A stretch of DNA of 64,000 nucleotides. Origin: Symsagittifera roscoffensis (Eukaryota > Xenacoelomorpha > Acoela > Convolutidae). The notes under the pieces are model-generated. The model was not told the DNA's origin. It saw nothing but the letters and a program-made list of their open reading frames with translations, and did no database searches. Both the position numbers and the translations under genes were made by a program. The stretch spans positions 3,098,001-3,162,000 of the forward strand of contig NC_087068.1 of NCBI RefSeq assembly GCF_963678635.1, in the 5' to 3' direction. Within the stretch, counting starts at the first letter, position 1. Every line of letters begins with the position of its first letter. Of the stretch, positions 33,798 to 45,132 are shown piece by piece.

Positions 33798-34001
33798 GTG
33801 CAGAATTTTTCTATAACTGAAAAGTTTATGACTAGTATATTTGGTCAACCTGGGTTGAGCGAAGGTCGTGACTTACCGTCAGTTTGTTTCTTCCAAATGG
33901 ATGAAATCGAAGGAGCTGAGTTTGCCACGGTAGTTGTTTTGACGTCTAATTGGAATTTGGAAAATTTAGAACACACAAGTTTGTTTTTACTTATAGATAA
34001 T
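33798..34001 (+). CDS. NERD-helicase gene, exon 4 (helicase motif V region)
   Basis: The frame contains GRDLPSVCFFQMDEIEGAEF followed by ATVVVLTSNW; the DEIEGAEFxxVVV pattern corresponds to the SF1 motif with G-x-E-F before a hydrophobic strand. It ends at AAT|GTGAGC (34,001), a good donor, so at least one more exon with motif VI (SRA-type) should follow; none was recognised downstream. The exact acceptor is unclear (GTGCAG at 33,803 or GAAAAG at 33,817). Confidence 0.5.
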
Positions 34002-35599
34002 GTGAGCCCCTCTAAACTGTTCTTTGTTAATTAGTTCAACCTTTTTTCAACATTTAACTTCTGAAAATTTCTGATCTTTCAAAGGTTTTTGCTTATAAAT
34101 GTTAAAAGGATTTGATAGACCACTTGCTGTGGTTGAGCATTAATTTGGTACGAGAAGGAGCAAACTTTCAAAGTTTTAAGTTTTTAAATCACAATTGATA
34201 AAGTTGGCCTTAAAATGGTGAAATTTTTACTATTGCTACTTAAAATGATAATTATATTTAAAGTTTCATAACTAAAAGTTAAAAATGTGGTTTCAATGAA
34301 GCATAAGTTACTAATGCATTTACCACACAAACCCCACCTCATCCTGGCTGGCTTGTATCAACCAGTCTTGACGTAGAGAGTGGGTTCTCAATACCCACAA
34401 CAAGTGAAGTAACTGATAAGTAACACAATGCGATTTCTTGTTCATTAAATGAAAAACTCAAAAAAAAAACAGAACAAAATTTGAATAAGAAAAGTAGCTG
34501 TCTTCGGCATCATTATTTGATATTTTAGTATTAGAAGATTGAGCAGAGGTGGGGAGGGGGTGTTGTTCCTGCTGACCTCCATGTATTAAGAAAGAGAAAA
34601 AACATCCTGTCAGTAGGCTATGTAATAAGATAGGGAATAGGTTTCTCATTGTTTTAAGATGTGTTAACCCAAGTTTCAGATGGTAAGCTTCACGAAATTG
34701 TTTGTGCCCGAATTATCCATGTATTAAGATAGTGTATAGATTTCCCCATGCATTAGGATAAACAATGGACATTTAATGTCTTAAGATAAGGAATAAGTTT
34801 TCTAATGTATTAGGACAGGTTTCAGATAGTGGGATGGTAGGCTTCAGAAAGTTTTTGGCGTCCGAAATTTTTTTGCGCTCGAGTCTGCCGATGTAACTCC
34901 TACGAGATATGAAAAGATTTTTTTCTTACAAAAATCTAGCATCTTGAGTTTTGGATGGTAAGTTTCAGAAAAGTTTTGATAACTTTACTTGCGTATACAT
35001 TTTCATCTTGAAAATACGGTTTTATCCAAAACAACTTAGTAAATGAATTATAATTTCCGCTGGTAAATTTCCACTAAAATAAGTTTCGGTTTAGAAATAT
35101 GTGAATGTGAATTAAAATATCATAGAAAGAATTTCTTTTTCGAAAAGTCCATTAAATGCTTATTTCAATTAATTTATATCCCTTTTATTCAATTTTATCT
35201 AACAGCAAAGAAACTAATCGTTTGATAGTGCAATATAGGATAAAAAGTGAGGTTAATGAATTACATTTAATGAATGTATTTAGGTACTGAATCACTAATG
35301 CCCACATACATGTTTTATCTATTGGACAAAAGCTATTGAACACTGTTTTACAGTCTAAGTTGTAGAAGCTTCTTGGGTTTTCAATTATACAGCTTTCGTT
35401 GTCTACTAATACTAAAAATATAAATATAGTACAGAAACAATAACGATGAAAAAATCCACAAACCTTACAAATGTTTTAAGGAACCTATAAATTGACAAAA
35501 AAACGTACCTTTTATCAATTTTACGAGTTTGTCAATTGAACATTTAATTGTCATTCTCCCAACACCATCACTTCCGTTTCTTGCTTTAAGGGAAGCTGG
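34002..35599. other. No gene seen; degenerate ATTAAGATA repeat
   Basis: Between about 34,575 and 34,812 the motif CATGTATTAAGATAGxGAATAGxTTT recurs four or five times in diverged form; a related copy is at 48,755-48,780. A GTGGGTTCTCAATACCCAC hairpin lies at 34,380-34,398. Otherwise AT-rich DNA without coding character. Confidence 0.5.
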
Positions 35600-36130
35600 A
35601 AAAACATTGAAAACAATAAAGGAATTTTTGAATTGATTCGAACTTTGGTTTTTGGTAGTAATAATTTTTCTCTTTTTAATAAATCAATGGCAAGCCTCCC
35701 ATAGAGTGAAAAAAAATCCCTGTTCCCAAGGAGTTTGATCTATCAGTGAAAGGATGCACATCAACTGCTTCCAGAAAAACTTCAAAAACATATCCCTGAC
35801 ACGCAAGTATTCCTTTGTTACTCACCGCCGACGAGTTGAACTCGTTCGATGATTGTGCTTTATGAGGATGTAATCCATTGGCGTTCTAAGCAATTGTATT
35901 TTTAAATTAAACTTCACAATTGAGAATAGAGAGTGTAATATATTGCTTAGATAAGTTAAGTAAGGTTCCGGTTCCGGTTCCTCATGTGAGTCTTCCTCTG
36001 ATTTTCTTTAAGTTCAGCTTTTTTTCTCTTGAAAGCATCGAACGTTCTTTCTTCGACTAATTGAAGTTTTAGACTGAGGTGTTCATCACCCATATCCAAA
36101 TAGATATTACGGTCCGTCTCAAATTCAAAC
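35600..36130 (-). pseudogene. Polinton/adintovirus-like penton capsid protein, decayed
   Basis: On the minus strand, successive frames give a DRNIYLDMGDEHLSL block (near 36,110), then an EEPEPEPYLT block in a frame shifted by one (near 35,985), an NKGILACQGY block (near 35,815) and YGRLAIDLL plus LLLPKTKVRI (near 35,690-35,640). These are conserved points of the Polinton capsid protein often annotated as F54H12.2-like, the penton equivalent. At least two frameshifts and internal stops (for example near 35,900) show that it is dead. It lies next to another virion-like gene and 5 kb from the polymerase remnant, all probably from one insertion. Confidence 0.7.
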
Positions 36131-36289
36131 TAAGAACTACTTTCACCTACGGAAGTACTGCGAAAAACTTTTTTGTGTGTAAGATGAAATAATTGTTTCC
36201 AAAAATAGGAATTTATCAAAAATCTCCACAGAAGAGTTTGGAAAGCTTCGTACCAAAAATGGCTACTTTGACTTATACTCATTTCTTTC

Positions 36290-36721
36290 TCAAAAATTGT
36301 TTTCACAAATTCTACCCTTTTTCGTCCTTCTTTTTAGAGAAATTGTTCCTCTAGTTTTACGCGTAGGTTTCTTCTTTCCACGTCCTAATTGTTTTCGAAC
36401 TGCTTCTGTTCCAACATCTCTTGCAATTTCATTGAGTTTTTTTTGTCCACTAACAACTTTTCTAATCTTTGGAGCTGCGATTTCAAATAAATCTGCTCTG
36501 ATTCTTTTTGCAGCTGGGGCTTTGATTATTTTCTTAAAGGGATTGCTGCTCTCCCAAGAGTTTGTGCGAGAGCACCAAAACTTCTTCGACGCTGTTTTGA
36601 ATGTCCACAAAAAAACTGAAAACAAACTGAGTTTTAAGCAGCTGTTTCGTATGATGAAAGTCAAAAAACTATTTATCGGAAATCTCACATAACAAGACAA
36701 GAAATCACGTAGTTCATACAA
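36290..36721 (-). pseudogene. Basic virion-core-like protein of the same Polinton-like element
   Basis: Residues about 60-143 are rich in Lys/Arg, with blocks AAKRIRADLFEIAAPKIRK, KKLNEIARDVGTEAVRKQL and GRGKKKPTRKT, in the style of small DNA-binding core proteins of Polintons and adintoviruses. The first 45 codons (hydrophobic, Phe-rich) look unrelated, so the true start may be near 36,560 or the N-terminus may be lost. The frame is intact to its stop. It is on the same strand as, and directly upstream of, the penton-like remnant. The assignment rests on composition and context. Confidence 0.45.
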
Positions 36722-37275
36722 ACACTTAAGGAATTTTTTGTGTGTAGTATCTCTTATATTTAGTTTTATGCCACTGAAAGAATTTTTTTAAAAATTTTAA
36801 ATTGTAGATTCATAAAGAACTGATAAATGATGTACTGTTCTGTAGATTTTCAACTTTGTTAATGGAAAGAATACAACGAACTAAAGAAGTTTTTGAATCA
36901 CCAACTTTTTCAAATTCTTATCTATCCCTATAGATCATCAATGAAAGTTTTCTTGTAAGATTATAATGTCGTGCATAATGTGGTCTTTTTCCACTCATTA
37001 TAACCTTTGTCTGTTTGTTCTAAAGCAGGACTAAAAACTGATTTCGAAGCAGCACTTTGAATAATAAACACTGTTGATCCTCAAATAAATTTATGTTTAT
37101 TTTTGTCTAATCTTATCTTCTGATAAACAAATAACGTGATATTCAATATTTTGGGCCGCAAGACATTTTTTCGAACATGCGTAATTTGTTCAGATGTCAT
37201 GCGTAAAAGAATAAAAAAAACTGATAGTATATCCTAGGAATTTATTAGTTTTAGCCTAATTGAGTCAAACCACCC

Positions 37276-37390
37276 CTTTCATGATCTCATTCTCAATAGT
37301 AAAGGGAGATAAGTTAATAGTTTTCAGTTCAACTTTCATGATCTCATTCTCAATAGTAAAGAGAGATAAGTTAATAGTTTTCAGTTTTTT
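37276..37390 (+). repeat. Tandem 58-bp duplication
   Basis: TTTCATGATCTCATTCTCAA to TAATAGTTTTCAGTT occurs at 37,276-37,333 and again at 37,334-37,388, with one clear substitution (GGGAGA versus GAGAGA). Confidence 0.9.
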
Positions 37391-37440
37391 AATTTCACTG
37401 CAGTAATTCAGTCATTTTATCAGTAATTTTATCAAATATT

Positions 37441-38030
37441 ACCAGTGTTTGATCGAGAAAGAACAATCATTTACCAAATACACACGTTAGAATCGATTGC
37501 AGTCATCCATCGACAGAGAGAGAAAGCCTCTCCGTCTAGAGCAATAATTTCAAGGACATGGCTCCCCGAAAAAACAATAAGAACGAGGAATGGATTTCAA
37601 AAATTCACATTGCTAACGCAAAACCTACTGGATCATTTCGATCTACTTCGACAGAAACATAAGCGGATGTACGAGAGTTAAAACAACAACGAAAGCTATC
37701 CGGCATTAGAAAAGACTGAGATAAACTTTAAGACCTTGCTTGTGCGTATGACTGCGTATGACTGCGAGTCAATCTCATTGTATGAAATATAAGAGTGCTG
37801 CAATCGTGATTATGCAGAGCGGGAATCCTACTGGGTTATTCAGACAGCAATGTCTCCCGTTTAATTTGTTAGGAAAGCAGTTTCAACTCCAGAACATTTA
37901 AGTTCCTATTCGAATGCTCGGATTTCATCGACACGGAGTGCGGGGACAATTGACCTAAAATTTCCGAGTCTCATCCAAAGAACCCCTTCAAACGCAGCTT
38001 TCTAAGCACCAAGAAACTAAAGCTACATTT
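37441..38030 (+). other. Coding-like stretch of unknown identity within the Polinton-like region
   Basis: Base composition is less AT-rich than around it, and several frames are open (37,445-37,681; an ATGGCTCCCCG start at 37,558; a Ser/Thr-rich frame 37,850-38,005). Stops break all of them. It could be another decayed gene of the element, but I recognise no motif. Confidence 0.25.
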
Positions 38031-39861
38031 CTAGACTTTTAATTACCTAAAACTTTTTTTCTGATTTCAATTCTTATTCCTCAAGTTTCAAGTTTTCATT
38101 TTTGTTTGAGTGATTTTTAAATTGCTTCAAGGTGACCGTACGTGTAAAAATTGTCTGAGAGTTTATCTGAAAAAATAGATCACTTAAAGTTTGCTCTGTA
38201 ATATTTTAGGCAAAGTGTTAGAAAAAAACTTGAAAGAAAACTACAAAAAATCCTCCAGTCGAGAATTTTTTTTGCTATATGTAGTTTGAGAAATTGAGGG
38301 AGAGATTCAGATAAACGCATTTGATCACTAGTGAACAACATTTGGAATATCTTTTTGAGGTTATTGCTTTCTGTTTAAAATAGGGATGAGTATGGAATGA
38401 TTCAGCTTTTCCAGATTGATATTCCAACCTTATTTTTGGCTTTTTTCGGGGTAAGCTAGGTCTTAGGCAAAGTTACGGAGAAAGGCTTAAGCCATATTTT
38501 TCCATTACGTTACGTTTATATATTGTTTTACATGTATAACTGACAATTTTTCTAGTAAAAAAACATAAAAAACGAAAACCGAATTTTTTTTTTAAAAAAT
38601 GAATATGACCCTTTATCCTGCTCAGAAAATTTTGATAGATTTATTGAGGGTAGTTTCATTGGATTTGAAGAAAAAAACTTTTTTCTCGCTTTTTTTGGGT
38701 TTAAAAAAAACAGATTTTCTCAAAAGATCGGAAGTCTACTCTCAATGATCGGAATTTTTTCTTATTTCTGTGTTTACACTAACTAGGCCTGAGATAGCTC
38801 GGAAAAAGTAACAACATACTTTTACAAGAAATTAAAACGAGAATGAACACTTTACTTTAAAAATGACGGAAAAAACTTCAAGTACTAAGTTTTTTTTTGA
38901 ACACGACCATTAGAACTGAGCTCGAGCTCATGTAAATTTTAGTGACTTGTATTTAATTAACCCTCCAGAAAATTTTCAAAAACCAACTCTTCTAATTTAA
39001 ACAATACAAAACATTTGTTGTTTTCCAATATTTTGGTAAGAAATTTTTTTTTCCACCTAATTTTATCGAACAGGAGGCGTTGCTGAGGAGCGTAGCAACG
39101 CGCAGCACCGGGTTAGCTTTTTCCGGCTTAAACGAACGGCCAGGCTTTGATACTTCGAAGGAAATAATATGAAATGGTTATCGGAACACTGAATCACATG
39201 AGTGGAACTTTATCTTATCATCATATTCAAGTTACTATCTATGTTTACTATTATTAACATTTTTCAAAATAATTGTCTCATAATTCAACTAATTTATATA
39301 ATTAAGGGCTTTATTTTCTGAACACTTTTAGTGTTCATGTTTCCAGTTTTTATGATTCCCAGTTAAAAACCAAGAAGTGGGCTTAAAAATTTTATTAAAG
39401 ATGGTTTCCTTTTTAAAAACATGAGACAAATTTTAGGCTCCATCTGAATCATTCTAAGCAATAAAGCATGTAATTTAGTGCTCAAAAGTTAATTAAAAGT
39501 CTAAACAAGACCCCTAAAAATTGTCTGACCTTACACAAATTATCGCTAGCCCCCAAAAACAACAGAAAAAAATAAGGCTGTAATTGAAACAGTTTTTTAA
39601 TAAACAAAAACTTTGCAATTGAACCAGGCGAAGAGACATAGATATCTTAAAGCTGTAATAAAAGCCTATTTGGGGGAAAAGAAGGTATTTTTATCAAGTG
39701 CACGGTGAAATGTAACTTTCAATAATGTCTTCTTTCTTGTCTTTGTTTGTAACAATTTATATTATTAATCCTAGTGAATTATCGTAGTAGATTCTTTGAA
39801 ACCAGTTTCATTTCAATCTTGAAATTTTCTTGATTTACTTTCGAAGTAACTTCAAAAAACA
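38031..39861. other. AT-rich DNA, no gene seen; one GC-rich hairpin
   Basis: A perfect 8-bp stem GCGTTGCT/AGCAACGC with a 9-nt loop lies at 39,077-39,101, in a short GC-rich island continuing GCAGCACCGGGTTAGC. Nothing else stands out. Confidence 0.5.
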
Positions 39862-40017
39862 ATGCTGAGCTCTACTTCTATCGCGACACCTATTGCTTGC
39901 CGGCAGTGGGAAAAAACACTGCGCTCTAGAAGAAATTTGAGAAGACATTGGCAAAAAGTCCACAAGATCCTCACTCCACCTCCTCCTCAAACTGTTTATT
40001 ATGAGTGTCACAAATAA
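39862..40017 (+). pseudogene. C2H2-like finger fragment, possible N-terminus of the polymerase
   Basis: The 51-codon frame has ACRQWEKTLRSRRNLRRHWQKVH, a C2H2 zinc-finger pattern in which the second Cys is Trp. It is followed by a Pro run and a stop. Polinton-type DNA polymerases can begin with such fingers, and the polymerase remnant starts about 1 kb downstream on the same strand, so this may be its decayed N-terminus. An independent gene fragment is possible. Confidence 0.35.
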
Positions 40018-40039
40018 ATCCGTAGTTTTTTAGAAGACC

Positions 40040-40977
40040 GAGACGGGAGCACTTTGATCGGGCACATGACATACGGGCACGTTGAACAACATGGGGGCTT
40101 ATGACATACACGGGCACGTTGAACGGGCACGTTGAAAGGGCACATAGTCAATGTATCTATTGCCATTCAATATTTCTCACTGCGGAGAGCTTTTAACAAC
40201 ATCTGCTGAAGAACCACTCATTGCTTCGATACTATCTAAACATTGATGAATAAATAATGGATTTGCTTCAAGTCATGATGCAAAAAAGGAGTAAATAGAC
40301 GCTCTCCTACTGGAAAGGGTCAGAAGGGTTGATCAAAATTCCCACTATGCAAGACTGGGACACTGGAAAATACGACAGCACCAAGCTATTTCTAAACAAA
40401 TTTCGTTCACAGCGTATTTTGAGGGAATAGCTGGAGATCAAAAAATGGAAATTATTGAACAAATAGTCAGTCAGGTCATTTTTTTCTCTTCCCATTGCAG
40501 CTGATGGAATATCGACCGAATTGAAAAACTGCAAATCAGTTTCGCGTCCTTCTCACCAAAAAGAACAGGATCCTAACTAGAGCTACCTGATGCACTCAGT
40601 TCTGTTTCTACTCTGCTCACAAATATCAACAGTAGAGTTGATGAACGTTGATTTGTACACGGCTTTGTTGCGGCTTTGTTGCAGCTTGAATAAGCCGGCT
40701 CTCTGCCCCACATCTAAACGGTGGCTGGAGAAAAATTAAGTATCAACCTAAGGTTTTGACAAAGAAAGAGGGAAAACAAGGGGTAAAACGTAATGCCAAT
40801 GGGTCTGATGATTATGGACAGATTTGAAAAGCTGAACTATTCTCAAATCAACGTTTTTCGGTTAGCAAGTTCTTCTTATTTAAAGAAAAATCTCAGTACC
40901 TCCTCATTAACACTCTTCGCCTATTCAATCCTCCTTTTTTATATTTCACAGCAAAACAAGATACAAATTTTAATTTC
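40040..40977 (+). other. Decayed region before the polymerase; CGGGCACGTTGAA repeats
   Basis: CGGGCACGTTGAA-type units occur four times at 40,058-40,145. A short frame with MQDWDTGKYDSTKLFLNKFR (near 40,345) is coding-like and may be part of the polymerase N-terminal region. Stops separate it from neighbours. Confidence 0.35.
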
Positions 40978-43440
40978 ATGTTCAGGTTGAACGATGGTAG
41001 ATTGTTGCGCTTAAGATTGACGTGCAGATTCATAAATAATCTGATGGTCGAACTGTTGCTGCTGAAAGATGGGTCAAATTATCTTTATGTGTTGATATTC
41101 AATCTCAAGAAACTAAGGAATATGTGCTGCACAATTCGCACCAATTCCAATTTGAGAATTGCCGCAAATGTTCTTCCTTCGAAACTCTGAGAAGACATCA
41201 AGAACTCTGCTATCAAGACAAAGATTCCATCATCACAATACCCAAGCCTGAAGTATTCAAAGTTGGGGGGAACTTAGAAGTAATCAAAGTTGGGAAAAAA
41301 TACTTTTCGAAGATTGATCATAAAAGCCAACCGAATATGATATGTGATAGAAGAACTCATTAGATTCCTTGAATCGTTAGCGAGACCAATATACGTAGAA
41401 AAAAAAAAGAAATTTTAGACTTTCACCGGTATAAAAGGCCAGCAACGGTTGGATGCTACGGTTTCTTGGGCATGCGCGAAAAACTTTTCCGACAATGATC
41501 AAATGGGACTTGATCATTGCCATTACACCAACAAATTTCTGGTTTAGTCACATAATGTGTGTAATATTAAAAGAAAAATATCAAATTTAGTTCAAGTGGT
41601 AGCTCATAATAAGTCGATTTAAGAAATAAACTTTATAATCAAAGCACTGGCAAAAAACAATTCCGAAAAAATTTTTTCTATAGTACCTGCATCTGACAAA
41701 GAATATATATCCTTGACAGTCTCATTATAAAAAAAACTTACACGGGCAAAAACGTGGAAGAACAAAAAACTCTGAAATTCGGTTCGATTTATGCAAGCAC
41801 CGCTTGCAAAAAATGTCAATAAATTGCCAAACAAATAGTGGATTGCTTTTCTAAAATTTTTAAGCCCGAAGTCACACTCTTTTACAAAGCAAGCAATAAA
41901 TAGCGCGACAATTTTACGCCGTCAGAAGCATCAAGCTACATCCTCAAAATTGAAGCAAAAACTTTTTTAGGGGGATATGGAAACATGCCATTTGCCACTA
42001 AACAGTTTTTCAATAGTTGAAAGAAGATTGGAAGACATATTGCTCACCAGCGAAACCTCCGAGTAAAGTTTTATATTTGACATTGTTTTGACCATAACCA
42101 AAGTGCTTCATGGCGCTGATTACCCTCCTCCTCCCTCTCCTGAAGTAGTGGTCGTCGGTGCAAAGAGCAACGACCAAGTCTTCATGTTGGGAAGTTGGGA
42201 ATCACCACATTTGCAAAGGTGCCAAAGCTTCTGCAGACCTTGCATCCTAAAGAAAGTTATGTTTTGCAGTATTGTACCCTAGAATTTTACCACGAGCTGA
42301 AAATGAAAATAATTCACCTCGGAAAAAGTCTTCAATTCCGCCAAAGTCAAGGGATGGCACCATTTGTCGACCTCATCAATCAACTACAAAAAACCGCTGC
42401 AAGTGAATTCCAGGAGAAACTTTAATTTTTTTCTTAATTCAGCATTCGGTAAAACAATGGAGTCTAAATTAGGAAAGAAAGAACTCGAGATAGTAAGGAA
42501 TTAGAGAAAACTTCGTCAAAAAATAGCTCCGAGCACGATGAAGAGGCTCCAAATCATTGACGAGCAATTAGCCACAATCAGCTTTTTAATCACAAAAAAA
42601 CTACGGCACAAACCTAAGATAGTTGGTGAGACCAACTTAGGATTCGCCAAGCATTTCATCGGTCGATTTCACTCAATTTGTGCCATAAAATCTGACGATG
42701 TATACCAAGACTTAGCGAAAATAAAAGCTGACTTCAACTTCTCAGTTTATATTGAGGACCATTTCCTGTTCGAAGATACCAACAAGAAAGTTGTGTTCAA
42801 ATTTAAAGGGGAGACTTTGACTTGTGGGAAGTAGATCAGAGAGATCAATGCTCTAAAACCGAAACTGTTTGTAGTGGTCCTAATGGTGAGTAGAAATCCC
42901 AACATTACTCCATTTTTACAAACAAATTAACCACCACCAACAAACCAACCCCTTCCTTCCATCTTTAATTTGCTGCAGTAAACTACTGGCTTTTAGCTAC
43001 TTTAAGCAACCTTATACAAATATGCCTAAATTTTGATTTATCTGAAAACAGTTTTTTTTCACTTTTCCTCTTTTTTAATCGGAATTTAGAGCCTTCTGAT
43101 CTTTGCTAAAATGAAAAACATTTTGTTTAGTTTAAATCGAGTTGCTAAAGTGAAAGGAAAGTATCCCGTGCCTTGTAGAAAAGAACAAAAGTTCCGCAAA
43201 AATTGACTCCCAAAGAGATAAAACGGACTGCCCAGCAAGAATTGGTGCACCATAGTCTCATAAATGAAATATTTACTGGGAGAATACTGAGAGTGTATAT
43301 CTATAATATAGATTCGAAAGATCACATTAATATGGCAGTGAAGCGAAAACAAGCTTGCTTTATCACCTTTCGACTCAAAACCTTTTCTTCTTTTCGACTG
43401 GATTTTGACAATTCCCTTTGCCTATAAAGGCGCCAAAAAA
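40978..43440 (+). pseudogene. Protein-primed family B DNA polymerase, Polinton/adintovirus type, decayed
   Basis: Blocks in order: ELLLLKDGSNYLYVLI (41,050), a zinc-binding CRKCSSFETLRRHQELC in another frame (41,160-41,210), LHGADYPPPPSPE (42,105, the palm A region with its YP-type strand), then FAKVPKLLQTL, VLQY and SLQFRQSQGM (42,200-42,350), NSAFGKTMES (42,440, the polymerase B NSxxG motif), and DVYQDLAKIKADF followed by NKKVVFKFKGE (42,695-42,815). A last block, ELVHHSLINEIFTGRI, is near 43,235. The metal-binding DTDS-type motif expected between NSAFGKTME and DVYQDL is missing, and there are frameshifts and stops (for example TAA at 42,423). Dead gene from a virus-like transposon. Confidence 0.8.
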
Positions 43441-45048
43441 GGCATTTCTAAAAGACAGTTATATGGACACCTGGTGGGCCATCTCATACAAAGAAGCTGA
43501 TAACAGTTCACCCGAATTTTTTTTTCCGGATCGAGAATTCTTACAACGGCGCTACTCAAAAACATAGCTAAGAGAAAAAGAAGCTTTAATAGCTCAATCA
43601 GTGAAATTCCCCCTATAGACAACCTATTTGTTTATTGGAAGCTGCGGAAGAAAGACCATCCAAAAACAGCCTATAGAAAACCAGCCGAAAACATTAAGTT
43701 CCAAAACATATATTTTTAGATGAGTTTTACTGTTCTTCCTTTTTATATTTCGGCTTAAACTTGTTTTGGTTTTTACCTGTTTCACAGAAATAAAAAATTC
43801 GTTTCGGGCTCAATCACTGTTTTAGCATAAGTAGCTTCGGCTAAATAAACGAGTTGACGCAAGCCAAGTGTTACTTCAAACCAATACGAGAAATCCTTTG
43901 GTTCAAATTTAATAGAAAAACTTTATTAACATGATAAATGCTGGACGAAAAGACATAAAGACATAAAAGATATCCACAAGAAACTAGAAGAAAAAAGCAA
44001 AATTTCAGGAGTTAAGAGGAATGACTTTAACAAATGCGGGAGAATGGACCGTTTTTGGGAAATTAGAAGTAATTTTTGTATTAGGACCCGGTTGTTAAGG
44101 TCAGCGTAACAAGATCCTAAGGACTGGATCTTTTTCTTTAGGGATGCCAATTTACAACGATTTGCAAAATCCTAGGATAGGGGTCCTCAATAAAATGAGG
44201 ACATCCTTTCCCAGGTATTAAGTATTTTCCTTTACGTGCTGAACAACCTAACCCCCCCACCCCACCTCAGGAAAGACCCCTCCCCCTTTAGGATCAGGGA
44301 CACAATACAAAACTACTCACCATTTACAGACTTGCTCTCTGATTGGAAAGTGTTGAAATTATCTTAACAACAACAGTATTTTAGATAAATATTTTGAAAA
44401 CAAAACTACTCGTAACAGTGTGAATCCCTGCTTGCTCCGACAGAACTCCAATGGATGAATGTTTGCTTAGAAAAAGTGTTTGCTGATATGAAAACAAAAT
44501 CGATTTTTTGAAGAAAAAAATTGATAAGCATCCTCCCACTCACGCTTTAAGATACAATTGATGTATAATTTGCATAGAGCAAACTACTTAGTTGACATGC
44601 CGAGGCATGCTATTTGATAGCACCTTAAAATGCTATTTAATTGCACGACTTATTTGAGTGCAGTTTTTCCTCAAACTTGCGAAATTGGCAATCTTTACAG
44701 CCACCATAACACTTCAAAAATGATCACAGTTGAAATATTTTTTTTTTGATGTGAGCTCAAGACAACGATTATTTTGATTGATAGTTTTTTCAAAAAAGCT
44801 GATTAAAAATTCGAACTTGTCTAGAGAAAAACCCATCCGAGCAAAAATACTCCGTCACTTTTAATGAGATTCGGAATAATGAAATAGGGAATAGGGCTCA
44901 ATAATTGACTAAGAACTTGACGTGTAAAACGTTGCATTCATAAGAAAAAATTTCTTGAGAAGACCAGCCCCGACGTGTCTGAACATACTTAAAGAATTAC
45001 TTCCATTTCTTAAATATAGTGATCTAGAGAGGCTCAAATTATCCATAA
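43441..45048. other. AT-rich DNA, no gene seen
   Basis: No recognisable coding sequence. Around 44,080-44,300 AGGATCC-like words and a C-run (CCTAACCCCCCCACCCCACC) occur. The right terminus of the Polinton-like element could lie here, but no terminal inverted repeat was found. Confidence 0.4.
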
Positions 45049-45132
45049 TTACACTATCAAGGTTCCTCTTGGTTGTCTATCATCACTAGAGCAAGTACCA
45101 AGTTAGTTATCGTTCACGACTCGTGTAATATC

